From Hylemonella sp. (GTDB lineage Bacteria; Pseudomonadota; Gammaproteobacteria; Burkholderiales; Burkholderiaceae_C), in NCBI GenBank assembly GCA_030695415.1, contig JAUYQZ010000039.1:87788-151787 (forward strand): a stretch of 64,000 nt of DNA, in the 5' to 3' direction. Shown here in pieces: positions 53,323 to 63,123 of this stretch; position 1 is the stretch's first letter, and each line of letters opens with the position of its first letter. The position numbers and the translations under genes are program-made. Below the pieces are notes generated by a model, which saw only the letters and a list, made by a program, of their open reading frames with translations, searched no databases and was not told where the DNA came from.

Positions 53323-54609
53323 ATGAGCCTCTTTCAATGGACGGAAAAAAGCGCCGACGTGCTGCAGCAAGGCGGCGTGATCGCCCCCGATGAACGCCTG
53401 CCCTGGCCGCAGACCGCGGTGATGGGCGTGCAGCACGTCATCGCCATGTTCGGCGCCACCGTGCTCGCGCCTATCCTCATGGGCTTCGACCCCAACATCG
53501 CCATCCTGATGAGCGGCATCGGCACCCTGATCTTCTTCTTCATCACCGGCGGCAAGGTGCCCAGCTACCTGGGTTCGAGCTTCGCCTTCATCGGCGTGGT
53601 GATCGCCGCCACGGCCTTTGCCGGCAAGGGACCGAACGCCAACATCGGCGTCGCCCTGGGCGGCATCATCGCCTGCGGCGCGCTTTACACCCTGATCGGT
53701 GTCATCGTGCAGGCCATCGGCACGGGCTGGATCGAGCGCTTCATGCCGCCGGTGGTCACCGGCGCCGTGGTGGCCGTGATCGGCCTGAACCTGGCCGGCA
53801 TCCCGGTCAAGAACATGGCGGCCAGCAACTTCGACAGCTGGATGCAGCTCGTCACCTTCGTCAGCGTGGGCCTGGTGGCCGTGCTGACCAAAGGCATGGT
53901 GCAGCGCCTGCTGATCCTGGTGGGCCTGATCGTCGCCAGCATCATCTACGCGGTGCTCACCAATGGCCTGGGCCTGGGCAAGCCCATGGACCTGTCGGGC
54001 CTGGTAAATGCCGCCTGGTTCGGCTGGCCCAACTTCGCCGCACCAGTGTTCGAAGTCAACGCCATGCTGCTGATCGCCCCGGTGGCTGTGATCCTGGTGG
54101 CCGAGAACCTGGGCCACATCAAGGCCGTCACCGCCATGACCGGCCGCAACCTGGACCAGTACATGGGCAAAGCCTTCATCGGCGACGGCGTGGCCACCAT
54201 GGTCAGCGGCAGCGCCGGCGGCACGGGCGTGACCACCTATGCCGAAAACATCGGCGTCATGGCCGCTACCAAGATCTACTCCACCGCCATCTTCTTCGTG
54301 GCCGCGCTGATCGCCGTGCTGCTGGGCTTCTCACCAAAGTTCGGCGCCGTGATCCAGGCCATCCCGCTGCCGGTGATGGGGGGTGTTTCCATCGTGGTGT
54401 TCGGCCTGATTGCGGTGGCCGGCGCGAAGATCTGGGTGGACAACAAGGTGGACTTCAGCGACAACAAGAACCTGATCGTGGCCGCCATCACCCTGGTGCT
54501 GGGCACGGGCGACTTCACGCTGAAGTTCGGCCAGTTCGCGCTGGGCGGCATCGGCACCGCCACCTTCGGCGCCATCCTGCTGTACGCGCTGCTCAACCGC
54601 AAGCGCTGA
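53323..54609 (+). CDS. uraA: Uracil/xanthine permease (NCS2)
   Basis: QHVIAMFGATVLAPILMGFDPNIAILMSGIGTLIFF; GGTGVTTYAENIGVMAATKIYS. Confidence 0.93.
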   Translation: MSLFQWTEKSADVLQQGGVIAPDERLPWPQTAVMGVQHVIAMFGATVLAPILMGFDPNIAILMSGIGTLIFFFITGGKVPSYLGSSFAFIGVVIAATAFAGKGPNANIGVALGGIIACGALYTLIGVIVQAIGTGWIERFMPPVVTGAVVAVIGLNLAGIPVKNMAASNFDSWMQLVTFVSVGLVAVLTKGMVQRLLILVGLIVASIIYAVLTNGLGLGKPMDLSGLVNAAWFGWPNFAAPVFEVNAMLLIAPVAVILVAENLGHIKAVTAMTGRNLDQYMGKAFIGDGVATMVSGSAGGTGVTTYAENIGVMAATKIYSTAIFFVAALIAVLLGFSPKFGAVIQAIPLPVMGGVSIVVFGLIAVAGAKIWVDNKVDFSDNKNLIVAAITLVLGTGDFTLKFGQFALGGIGTATFGAILLYALLNRKR

Positions 54610-54630
54610 ACGCCCACGCCCTCCCCGTGA

Positions 54631-54666
54631 CGCCCGCCGGCACGAGCCCGGCGGGCGTTTCTTTTT
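54631..54666 (+). terminator. Rho-independent terminator after uraA
   Basis: CGCCCGCCGGCACGAGCCCGGCGGGCGTTTCTTTTT. Confidence 0.88.
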
Positions 54667-54714
54667 ACGGGATGCTCGCGTAGACTGCGCGAACCCCGGA
54701 CGCGAACCACAACC

Positions 54715-55914
54715 ATGTCGAACCCGGCAGCCCTATCGACCCGCACCATCGGCCTCTACCTGGCCGGCGTGCAGTTCTTTCTCGCTCTGGGCTGGATCGT
54801 CTATGTGATCTACCTGCCCGAGCTGGCCCGCTCCGCCGGGCTGGAGGCGAAGTGGATCCCCTGGCTGCTGATGGCCGACCAGCTGGTCTTCATCGTCACC
54901 GACCTGGCCGTCGGCCTGGCCAGCGACCGCGCCGCCCGGGTGCTGGGACGGGTTGGGCGCGCCATGGTGGTGGCCACCTTGCTGTCCTGCGCCGCCTTCT
55001 TGCTGCTGCCCTGGGTAGCCCGGCAGGGATCGCCCACCTTGCTCGTGGTCGTCACCTTCGTCTGGGTGGTGACCTCGGCGGCGTTGCGCGCCCCGCCGTT
55101 CACCTTGCTTGGGCGCTACGTCGCCCAACCCCAACAGCCCGGCATGATCGCCCTGAGCAGCCTGGGCCTGGGCGTGGCGGCGGCGATGGCGCCCTACCTG
55201 GGGCTGCAGCTGAAGGGGTTCGATCCGGTGCTGCCCTTTCTCTTTTCGGCCCTCAGCCTGGCGCTGGTCACTCTGGGCATGGTCGCTGCTGAGCGTGCCC
55301 TGGCTGCGCGAGGCGCGGCCAAGGCGCCAGCGGCGCCCGTGACGACCGGTTTCCCCAACGGTGCGCTGGCAGCCGCATTTTTGGCGGCGACCATCCTCGG
55401 CGCCGTGGCTTTCCAGTGGCACAGCGCCGTGGCCAGCGCGCCCCTGGCCTTGCGCTTTGCGCCCGCGTCCGAACTGCCCTGGCTGCTGCCGGTGTTCTGG
55501 GTCGGGTTCAACCTCGCGCTGTGGCCCGCCAGCCTGCTCGCCAAGCGCCAGGGACCTTGGCGGGCCCTGGTCTGGGGCGCTTTGATTGCTGCCGGCGGCA
55601 ACGCCGCCGCCGCCTACGCCGGCACACTGGAGCAGTTGCTGGCCGCGCAAGTTCTCGCCGGGGCTGGCTGGGCCGTGCTCCTGAGCAGCGCCTTCTTCGG
55701 CGCACTGGCCCTGGGGCGGGACAGCCGCCCCGGCTTGTTCAGTGGCGCGCTTAATTCCACCTTGGCGCTGGCCGCGCTGGCGCGTATTGCGGTGGTGTCG
55801 CAGGCCGCGCCGGCCGGCGCGGTGGTCACAGAGTTTGCCTGGCTCGCTGCCGCGGGCTTTGTCGCCTGCGCCTTGATCAGCTGGTGGCTGGCCCGCCACC
55901 CGGCTCGCGCCTAG
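54715..55914 (+). CDS. MFS transporter
   Basis: 12-TM pattern with DLAVGLASDRAARVLGRVGR loop. Confidence 0.85.
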   Translation: MSNPAALSTRTIGLYLAGVQFFLALGWIVYVIYLPELARSAGLEAKWIPWLLMADQLVFIVTDLAVGLASDRAARVLGRVGRAMVVATLLSCAAFLLLPWVARQGSPTLLVVVTFVWVVTSAALRAPPFTLLGRYVAQPQQPGMIALSSLGLGVAAAMAPYLGLQLKGFDPVLPFLFSALSLALVTLGMVAAERALAARGAAKAPAAPVTTGFPNGALAAAFLAATILGAVAFQWHSAVASAPLALRFAPASELPWLLPVFWVGFNLALWPASLLAKRQGPWRALVWGALIAAGGNAAAAYAGTLEQLLAAQVLAGAGWAVLLSSAFFGALALGRDSRPGLFSGALNSTLALAALARIAVVSQAAPAGAVVTEFAWLAAAGFVACALISWWLARHPARA

Positions 55915-55967
55915 ACGAAGGCACCGAGGGCCGGGCGAGTCGGGGCGAGCGCACGATCATGGCGCGC

Positions 55968-56534
55968 TCAGTCGGCAGCCGCGCCCTTGAGCCGTTCGCT
56001 CTTCCAGTACACATCGTCCCCGCCATCCATGCGGTTGAGCACGCGCGCCAGCACGAACATCAGGTCGGAGAGGCGGTTGAGGTACTGGCGCGGGGCGTCC
56101 TTGATGGCTTCCTCATTGCCCAAGGCCACCACGGCGCGCTCGGCACGCCGTGCCACGGTGCGGCAGACGTGCGCCAGTGCTGCTGCGCGCGAGCCGGCCG
56201 GCAGGATGAACTCCTGCAACTTCGGCAGCTGTTCGTTGTGCTTCGCCAGCGCCTCGTCCAGGGCCAGCACGGCCTCGCCCTTGAGCAGTTCGAAGCCGGG
56301 GATGGACAACTCGCCGCCCAGGTTGAAGAGCTGGTGCTGGATCTCCACCAGCAGCGCCCGTACCTCGGCCGGCATCTCCTCGCACAGCAGCACGCCGATG
56401 TGGGAGTTGAGCTCGTCGACCTCGCCCATGGCGTGCACGCGCAAGCTGTTCTTGGAAACGCGCTGGTTGTCCCCCAGGCCGGTCGTGCCGCTGTCACCGG
56501 TGCGGGTGGCGATTTGTGTGAGGCGATTACCCAT
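55968..56534 (-). CDS. Cob(I)yrinic acid a,c-diamide adenosyltransferase (PduO type)
   Basis: MGNRLTQIATRTGDSGTTGLGDNQRVSKNSLRVHAMGEVDELNSHIG...YLNRLSDLMFVLARVLNR. Confidence 0.95.
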   Translation of the reverse strand: MGNRLTQIATRTGDSGTTGLGDNQRVSKNSLRVHAMGEVDELNSHIGVLLCEEMPAEVRALLVEIQHQLFNLGGELSIPGFELLKGEAVLALDEALAKHNEQLPKLQEFILPAGSRAAALAHVCRTVARRAERAVVALGNEEAIKDAPRQYLNRLSDLMFVLARVLNRMDGGDDVYWKSERLKGAAAD

Positions 56535-56639
56535 GAAGGTCACCTTGGATGAAAATGGAGGTTTCGCTGCGCTCCGGGCCGTCCGGGGGCAGAATCACTC
56601 CATTATTCCCCAGCCCCGCTGCGCAGCCCGGAGACCACC

Positions 56640-58067
56640 ATGAATGCCCCCGCCACTCCAGTCCAGCTGCTGCCCGAAATTGTCCCGCGCGAAGTGCCTT
56701 CAGCCCTGCTTGATGCCCTCAAGGCCCGCTTTGGCGAGCGCTGCTCCACCGCGCTGGTCGTGCGCGAGCAGCACGGGCGCGACGAATCGGCCTACACCCA
56801 CGTTCCTCCGCCGGCCGCCGTGGTCTTTGCCGAAAGCACCGCCGATGTGGCGGCCGCCGTGGCGCTGGCCAGCGCGCACAGCGTGCCTGTCATTCCCTTT
56901 GGCGTGGGCTCCTCGCTCGAAGGCCATCTGCTGGCCATCCAGGGCGGCATCAGCATTGACGTGAGCCGCATGAACAAGGTGCTGGCCGTCAACCCCGAAG
57001 ACCTGACCGTCACCGTGCAGCCCGGCGTGACGCGCAAGCAGCTCAATGAAGAGATCAAGAGCACGGGCCTGTTCTTCCCGATCGACCCCGGCGCGGACGC
57101 CAGCATCGGCGGCATGAGCGCCACACGCGCGTCCGGCACGAACGCCGTGCGCTACGGCACCATGCGCGAGAACGTGATGGCGCTGGAGGTAGTGACGGCC
57201 AGCGGCGAGGTCATCCGCACCGGCACCCGCGCCAAGAAGAGCAGCGCGGGCTACGACCTCACCCGCCTGATGGTGGGCAGCGAGGGCACCCTGGGCGTGC
57301 TGACCGAGATCACCCTGCGCATCTACCCGCTGCCCGAGGCCATCTCGGCCGCCATCTGCTCGTTTCCCTCCATCGAGGCTGCTGTGCGCAGCACCATCCA
57401 GATCATCCAGATGGGCATCCCGATCGCCCGCGTGGAGCTGATCGACGCCCACACCGTGCGCATGGTCAACGCCCATTCAAAACTGGGCCTGCGCGAGGAG
57501 CCCATGCTGCTCATGGAGTTTCATGGCTCGCCCACGGGCGTCAAGGAGCAGGCCGAAGCGGTGCAGGAGATCGCCAGCGAACACGGCGGCAAGGCCTTCG
57601 AGTGGGCCGTCACGCCCGAGGAGCGCACCCGTTTGTGGACCGCGCGGCACAACGCCTATTTCGCGGCGATCCAGAGCAAGCCCGGCTGCCGCGCCATCAG
57701 CACCGACACCTGCGTGCCCATCAGCCGGCTGGCCGACTGCCTGCTCGACAGCGTGACCGAGGCGGAGGCCAGCGGCCTGCCCTACTTCCTGGTCGGCCAC
57801 GTGGGCGACGGCAACTTCCACTTCGGCTACCTGCTGGACCCCAACAAGCCCGAGGAGTACGCCGTCGCCGAAGCACTCAACCACGCCCTGGTGCACCGGG
57901 CACTGGCGCTCGGGGGCACCTGCACCGGCGAGCATGGTGTGGGCATCCACAAGATGGATTTCCTGCGTACCGAGGCTGGCGAAGGCGCCATCGACATGAT
58001 GCGCACCATCAAGCGCGCGCTGGACCCGAAGAACATCATGAACCCGGGGAAGATCTTCGCCTTGTAG
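56640..58067 (+). CDS. FAD-binding oxidoreductase (D-lactate dehydrogenase/GlcD-like)
   Basis: VIPFGVGSSLEGHLLAIQGGISIDVSRMNKVLAVNPEDLTVTVQPGVT; GHVGDGNFHFGYLLD; GEHGVGIHKMDFL. Confidence 0.93.
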   Translation: MNAPATPVQLLPEIVPREVPSALLDALKARFGERCSTALVVREQHGRDESAYTHVPPPAAVVFAESTADVAAAVALASAHSVPVIPFGVGSSLEGHLLAIQGGISIDVSRMNKVLAVNPEDLTVTVQPGVTRKQLNEEIKSTGLFFPIDPGADASIGGMSATRASGTNAVRYGTMRENVMALEVVTASGEVIRTGTRAKKSSAGYDLTRLMVGSEGTLGVLTEITLRIYPLPEAISAAICSFPSIEAAVRSTIQIIQMGIPIARVELIDAHTVRMVNAHSKLGLREEPMLLMEFHGSPTGVKEQAEAVQEIASEHGGKAFEWAVTPEERTRLWTARHNAYFAAIQSKPGCRAISTDTCVPISRLADCLLDSVTEAEASGLPYFLVGHVGDGNFHFGYLLDPNKPEEYAVAEALNHALVHRALALGGTCTGEHGVGIHKMDFLRTEAGEGAIDMMRTIKRALDPKNIMNPGKIFAL

Positions 58068-58102
58068 GCTGGGCCAGCGGGTCGGGGCCCTATGCTTGCC
58101 GC

Positions 58103-58591
58103 TTACGGGACGCGGCGCACACGCGCCAGTTTCTGCTGCATGGCACGCAGCTCTCCTGCTTTGTTCCTGGGGTCGGAATAGTAGGTGCCCATGATGCGCA
58201 GCTCGACAGCGAGGGTGTTGCGTGCATAGTGCAGCGTCGGGCTGGTGGCATCGCCCTGATCCACCTGGAATGCTGCGCCGTCAGGGTCATTGGGAATGGG
58301 CTGCAGTCTGCCTGCCAGGGCGCGGACGGCGTCCTTCGCGCCTGTGGCAGCGGGGTGGACCGTGGTTCCCACACGCAAGCTATAGCCTTTGCTGCTGTAA
58401 CGGCAGTCGCGCATGGTCATGCCACCGCTCTTGAACTCCATGCCCGGGCGCCCCTCGGCAAAGGCCACACCGAAGATCGACTCGAGTTCGGCCGGCTTGA
58501 AGGGGCATACCGGGGGGTCCGCCGCCAACACGGTGGCGGGAAGGGTGACGGCCAAGGCCCAAAGCGACAGGCGGTGAACGAAAGCTTTCAT
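58103..58591 (-). CDS. Hypothetical exported protein
   Basis: Signal peptide MKAFVHRLSLWALAVTLPATVLAADPP; Cys pair (C-P-F and D-C-R-Y). Confidence 0.65.
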   Translation of the reverse strand: MKAFVHRLSLWALAVTLPATVLAADPPVCPFKPAELESIFGVAFAEGRPGMEFKSGGMTMRDCRYSSKGYSLRVGTTVHPAATGAKDAVRALAGRLQPIPNDPDGAAFQVDQGDATSPTLHYARNTLAVELRIMGTYYSDPRNKAGELRAMQQKLARVRRVP

Positions 58592-58776
58592 GATGCTTGC
58601 TCCTGGATGGGGGGGAAGACGATGCTTGCGCCGGGGCCCCAACGTATCCATGGCCTGAATCCCTGTTGCCACAGAGATGCTGACCCCGCCATGTGTCTCA
58701 TGGTCTGTCGCTATGGTAGCCGTACGATATTCCGCGGGCAAGAGAGCGCTTGACGCGCGGCACGGATCACCCGCGC

Positions 58777-59439
58777 TCAGGAGGCGTCCAGCAGGTGCCC
58801 GGTCTTGACCAGGATGGTGCAGCCCTCGACGCTGAAGGGCCGGTGCGCGCTCATGTGCGGACTGCGCAGCCAGCTGCCGGCCGGGTAACGCCCGTGTTCG
58901 TCCTCGAACACGCCATCCACCACAAAGATCTCCTCGCCGCCGTAATGCCGGTGCGGGTTGAACTGCGTGCCCGGCGCCCAGCGCACCATCGCCGTGTGGG
59001 TGGTGCCGAACTCGGCCAGCGGCAGCACCGTCAGGCCCTCCACCAGGCCCTGGTACCAGGGCGCGGTCGTCGCATCCACCACCACCCGCGCCTGGTCGTC
59101 GGGGTGCTGGTAACGCAATTTGACGAACAGCGTGCAGCCCGTGGTCGACGATGGGGCATGGGCCGAACCCGGCGGGTTTTTCAAATAGGTTCCGGGGCCG
59201 TAGTCGCCAGTCTCGTCGCTGAACACGCCTTCCAGCACGAGGATCTCTTCGCCCAGACCATGGGTGTGGCTGGGGAACTGGCTGCCGGGCGCATAACGCA
59301 CGATGGAGGTGGCACGCGCCACCTCCTCGCCCTGGCGCTCCAGCAGCTTGCGCTGCACGCCCGCCGCGGGCGCATCGACCCAGGGTAGTTCGGCGCTGTG
59401 CAGCACGACGCGTTGGGAGTAATCGGTGTTCAGTTCCAT
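58777..59439 (-). CDS. ChrR-like double cupin domain protein
   Basis: APGSQFPSHTHGLGEEILVLEGVFSDETGDYGPGTYLKNPPGSAH and APGTQFNPHRHYGGEEIFVVDGVFEDEHGRYPAGSWLRSPHMSAH repeats. Confidence 0.88.
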   Translation of the reverse strand: MELNTDYSQRVVLHSAELPWVDAPAAGVQRKLLERQGEEVARATSIVRYAPGSQFPSHTHGLGEEILVLEGVFSDETGDYGPGTYLKNPPGSAHAPSSTTGCTLFVKLRYQHPDDQARVVVDATTAPWYQGLVEGLTVLPLAEFGTTHTAMVRWAPGTQFNPHRHYGGEEIFVVDGVFEDEHGRYPAGSWLRSPHMSAHRPFSVEGCTILVKTGHLLDAS

Positions 59440-59525
59440 GGTGAGCTGCGTGTTCAGAGAGCCGAGATGCTAGTGGCTAGTCGCCGCGCTGTCTTGCACC
59501 CCGGGCGATACCCCTACGGGTGACT

Positions 59526-60362
59526 TCAGGTCTTGCGCCAGATCACCAGCGCGATGCCACCCAGGATGGCCAGCGACGCCAGCAGCAGGCGCAGCGTGGG
59601 CGCCTCGCCCAGCCACAGGATGCCACCCACGGCCGCGATCACCGGCACGCTGAGCTGCAGCGTGGCCGCACTCGTCGCCTTGAGGTGCGGCAGCGCGGCG
59701 TACCAGATGGCGTAGCCGATGCCCGAGGTGATGGCCCCTGACGCGATGGCATAGAGCGCGCCCGCCGTGTCCACCTGCGCGCTGCCCATGAACAGCAGGC
59801 TCATGACCAGCGCCACCGGCACCGTGCGCACAAAGTTGCCCGCCGTCACCCGCAGCGCATCGCCCACGCCTTTGCCGCGCAAGGAGTACACGGCCCAGGC
59901 CAGGCCGGCGCTGACCATCAGCAGGGCGGCACCGAGTGGTGGCGCGGACAGCCCCGGCAGCAGCAGGCCCACCAGCCCCGCGAGCGCCAGCGCCAGGCCG
60001 AGCCACTGCACGGGCGAAAACCGCTCACCCTTGACCAGCCCCCAGCCGATCATGCCGGTCTGCACCGAACCGAACAGCAGCAGCGCACCGGTGCCGGTGG
60101 GCAGGCTGACATAGGCAAAGGAGAAGGCGGCCGCGTAGGCGAAGAGCGCGAAGGCCGAGGGCCAGCTGCCGCGGCCGATGGCGCCACGGCGCGTGAGTTG
60201 CACCAGCAGCCAGAGCGTCAAAGCGCCGGCGATGAGGCGAATGGTGGTGAAGCTGGCGGCGTCGATAGGGGTGTGCTGCAGGGCGGCGCGGCAGAGCAGG
60301 GAATTGCCGGCGAAGGCGAGGAGCGCGAGTACGGTCAGGACGGATAGTCTCAGTACGCTCAT
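59526..60362 (-). CDS. DMT/EamA family transporter
   Basis: 10-TM EamA repeats. Confidence 0.9.
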   Translation of the reverse strand: MSVLRLSVLTVLALLAFAGNSLLCRAALQHTPIDAASFTTIRLIAGALTLWLLVQLTRRGAIGRGSWPSAFALFAYAAAFSFAYVSLPTGTGALLLFGSVQTGMIGWGLVKGERFSPVQWLGLALALAGLVGLLLPGLSAPPLGAALLMVSAGLAWAVYSLRGKGVGDALRVTAGNFVRTVPVALVMSLLFMGSAQVDTAGALYAIASGAITSGIGYAIWYAALPHLKATSAATLQLSVPVIAAVGGILWLGEAPTLRLLLASLAILGGIALVIWRKT

Positions 60363-60366
60363 GCTG

Positions 60367-60816
60367 TCAATTCGCGATCAGATGGAAATGCAAATAGGTG
60401 AGGTGCTGGTACCCCGGCCCGTTGGTCAGCACTTTGTACGCCCTCAACTTGTGCTGTGTGACCAGCTCGCGGACATGATCCAGGCACTCCATGACATAGG
60501 CTTGATCACCACCGCTGATATCAGCCACATCCTTGATATCGCGCTTTGGGAAACTCACAAAATGCAAACGCCCGCCGGGGACAGGATGCTCGATCGTCAC
60601 GCAGCGAGGACTCTCCTTCACAACCATGGGAAGCCATCCGGGTGTGTGGCGAATTGCAGCTGATGCCATCAGACCAACAAGATCATTCGTGCGGTAACAC
60701 GAGTCACCGCAGTTCGCCAACGCGGTGAAAGACCTGGCTTGTGTTCCGGTAAATACGAACGCGCCTGCCAAAAATCCGGAGGCCACTAGCGTCATACCGA
60801 TCAATATTCTTTTCAT
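60367..60816 (-). CDS. Exported histidine-triad (HIT)-like protein
   Basis: N-terminal signal MKRILIGMTLVASGFLAGAFVFTGTQA; HFVSFPKRDIKDVADI...YKVLTNGPGYQHLTYLHFHLIAN matches HIT layout. Confidence 0.75.
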   Translation of the reverse strand: MKRILIGMTLVASGFLAGAFVFTGTQARSFTALANCGDSCYRTNDLVGLMASAAIRHTPGWLPMVVKESPRCVTIEHPVPGGRLHFVSFPKRDIKDVADISGGDQAYVMECLDHVRELVTQHKLRAYKVLTNGPGYQHLTYLHFHLIAN

Positions 60817-60826
60817 GTTTCAAGAG

Positions 60827-61561
60827 CTATTGGTTCGACGTATATACCCACACCGGCTTCCCCTGCGCCCCCTCCAGCTTGGCCACGGGCGTCAGCCCCA
60901 CGGCCTCGAACTCCAGACTCACCAGCCAGGCCCCGGGCTTGAGTTCCGCCTTCGCCTTCTCGATCGCGCGCGGCATGCTCTCCGGTCGCTGGAACAGATA
61001 GACCATCTCATAGCCCGACCAGTCGGCCTTCCAGATGTCACCCCGCTCTACTTTGGCCCAGGGGCAACGGCGCGCGCAGAGCCAGGCCAGCGGGCGGCTC
61101 CATTCGATACCGTGCAGTTCGGCCAGCGGGTAGGCTTGGCGCATCGCGTCGAGGCCGTGGCCCAGGCCGCAACCGGCATCCAGCACTCTTGAGCCCGGCT
61201 CCAGCGGCGCGACGTTGGGCAACTCATTCAGCGCATTGACCGGCGTGGGGAACAGCGGCGCGTCACGCCAGGCGTTGAGCGGGTAGATCAGCGCGAGCAA
61301 GGCGAGCGGGAGCAGCCAGCCCCAGGCCGGGATGGTGAGGCCACCCACGAGCAACAGTGACAAAGGGAAGCCGAGACCGATAATTGCGCGGCGCCACCAG
61401 CTATCTCCTTGCGTGCTGAATGCCACGCTGAGGACCGTGACCACCGCAAGGACAAGCCAGGGGCTAAGATCCGCTCGCCGCAGCTGGATGTAAATTGTCC
61501 AGCAAATCGCCCAGCTGAGGAGCGCTGGCAAAGGCCAAGGAAAGCGGGCCTCGAGTTTCAT
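60827..61561 (-). CDS. Membrane-anchored class I SAM-dependent methyltransferase
   Basis: N-terminal TM helices; SRVLDAGCGLGHGLDAMRQAYP (motif I). Confidence 0.85.
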   Translation of the reverse strand: MKLEARFPWPLPALLSWAICWTIYIQLRRADLSPWLVLAVVTVLSVAFSTQGDSWWRRAIIGLGFPLSLLLVGGLTIPAWGWLLPLALLALIYPLNAWRDAPLFPTPVNALNELPNVAPLEPGSRVLDAGCGLGHGLDAMRQAYPLAELHGIEWSRPLAWLCARRCPWAKVERGDIWKADWSGYEMVYLFQRPESMPRAIEKAKAELKPGAWLVSLEFEAVGLTPVAKLEGAQGKPVWVYTSNQ

Positions 61562-61577
61562 AGGGCCCGTTGCTGTC

Positions 61578-62525
61578 TCAGTTGCCGTTGCCGTTCGTGC
61601 GGCGCAGCCGGTCGATCAGGCCGTTGAGCTCATCGAGCGAGCCGAACTGGATGCTGAGCTCGCCCATCTCTTCCACCCGGCCGTGGCGCTTGACCCGTTT
61701 TTTCACGCGCACTTCCACTTCGGCGGTGAGCAGGTCTGACAGCTCTTCTTCCACACGCTTCAAGTCGCGGGATTTTTCCTTGCCGGGTTTTTGCGGCGTG
61801 AGCGAGAACTCGGCGCTGAGTTTCTTGACCAGGTTCTCGGCCTCGCGCACCGACATCTTCTTGGCGGTGATCTGGTTGGCGGCAGTGATCTGCGTGGCGC
61901 GGTCCAGCGAGAGCAGCGCACGGGCGTGGCCCATGTCGATGTCGCCGGCCATCAGCAGGGTCTGCACCGGCTCGGCCAAATTTAAAAGACGCAGCAGGTT
62001 GCTGGCGGCACTGCGCGAGCGGCCCACGGCCTGTGCGGCCTGTTCGTGCGTGAGGCCGAATTCACGGATCAGCCTTTGCAGGCCATGCGCTTCTTCCAGC
62101 GGGTTCAGGTCTTCACGCTGGATGTTCTCGATGAGCGCCATGGCGGCGGCGGACTCGTTGGGCACGTCGCGCACCAGCACGGGCACGCTGTCCAGGCCCG
62201 CGAGTTTGGCAGCACGGAAGCGGCGCTCGCCAGCGATGATTTCGTGCTTGCCGGCGTTGGGGCCGTCGGTGAGCTTGCGCACCAGGATCGGTTGCATGAT
62301 GCCCTGGGCCTTGATGGACTCGGCGAGTTCATACAAGGCGCCTTCGTCCATGCGGGTGCGGGGCTGGTACATGCCGGCCACCATCTCGTCGAGCTTCAAG
62401 CTGCCGGTGCCCTGGCCTTCGCGCGCCTCGTTCATCGCTGCCACTTCGGCGCGGGTGTCATCGACCTTGGGGCCCAGCAGGGCTTCGAGTCCGCGGCCGA
62501 GGCCCTTGGGTTTCTTGGTGACCAT
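61578..62525 (-). CDS. parB: Chromosome partitioning protein ParB
   Basis: GLGRGLEALLGPKV; MYQPRTRMDEGALYELAESIKAQGIMQPILVRKL; GERRFRAAKLAGL. Confidence 0.97.
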   Translation of the reverse strand: MVTKKPKGLGRGLEALLGPKVDDTRAEVAAMNEAREGQGTGSLKLDEMVAGMYQPRTRMDEGALYELAESIKAQGIMQPILVRKLTDGPNAGKHEIIAGERRFRAAKLAGLDSVPVLVRDVPNESAAAMALIENIQREDLNPLEEAHGLQRLIREFGLTHEQAAQAVGRSRSAASNLLRLLNLAEPVQTLLMAGDIDMGHARALLSLDRATQITAANQITAKKMSVREAENLVKKLSAEFSLTPQKPGKEKSRDLKRVEEELSDLLTAEVEVRVKKRVKRHGRVEEMGELSIQFGSLDELNGLIDRLRRTNGNGN

Positions 62526-62553
62526 ATTTCCGTTCTCTCTGTCTAATCAGTGT

Positions 62554-63090
62554 TCAGTGCATGAGGCGCTGCAGCAGGGCGTGGCCCTGCGGCCAGTCGC
62601 CGAGGTTCGAATCCGCGTTGATGTGGCCGGCGTTCCCGTGGTCCACCAGTTCGGCGCCCCAGTCGTGTGCCAGCGAGGCGGCCTTGTCATAGGTGCAATG
62701 GATGTCGTCGCGGCTGGCAACGAGGATGCTCCTGAATGGCAGGCGCCCGCGTTCGATGGGCGACCAGCTGGGCAGCAACGGGCGCATGGCCTCGCGCTCC
62801 ACGTCGCCGGGCGCCACCAGCAGCGCAGCTTTCACGCGCGCCGCATTCTGGGTGTGCGCGGACCAGGCCGCGACCTGGACGCAGCCCAGGCTGTGCGCCA
62901 CCAGCACGGCGGGTTCGCTGCAGGCCAGCACGGCTTCTTCGAGCTGCATGAGCCAGTCGCCACGCAGGGGGCGCTCCCAGTCGTGCTGCTGCACGCGCGT
63001 GTAGCCGTGCGCGGCCTCCCAACGGCTCTGCCAGTGGGCCGGGCTGGAGTTGTGCCAGCCCGGCAGGATGAGGACGCTTGCGGGATGCAT
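62554..63090 (-). CDS. RBBP9/YdeN family alpha/beta hydrolase
   Basis: SVLILPGWHNSSPAHWQSRWE; LVAHSLGCVQVAAW; WGAELVDHGNAGHINADSNLGDWPQG. Confidence 0.93.
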   Translation of the reverse strand: MHPASVLILPGWHNSSPAHWQSRWEAAHGYTRVQQHDWERPLRGDWLMQLEEAVLACSEPAVLVAHSLGCVQVAAWSAHTQNAARVKAALLVAPGDVEREAMRPLLPSWSPIERGRLPFRSILVASRDDIHCTYDKAASLAHDWGAELVDHGNAGHINADSNLGDWPQGHALLQRLMH

Positions 63091-63123
63091 GCTATTGTTT
63101 TTGTAGCTTACCGAACAGGTCGA

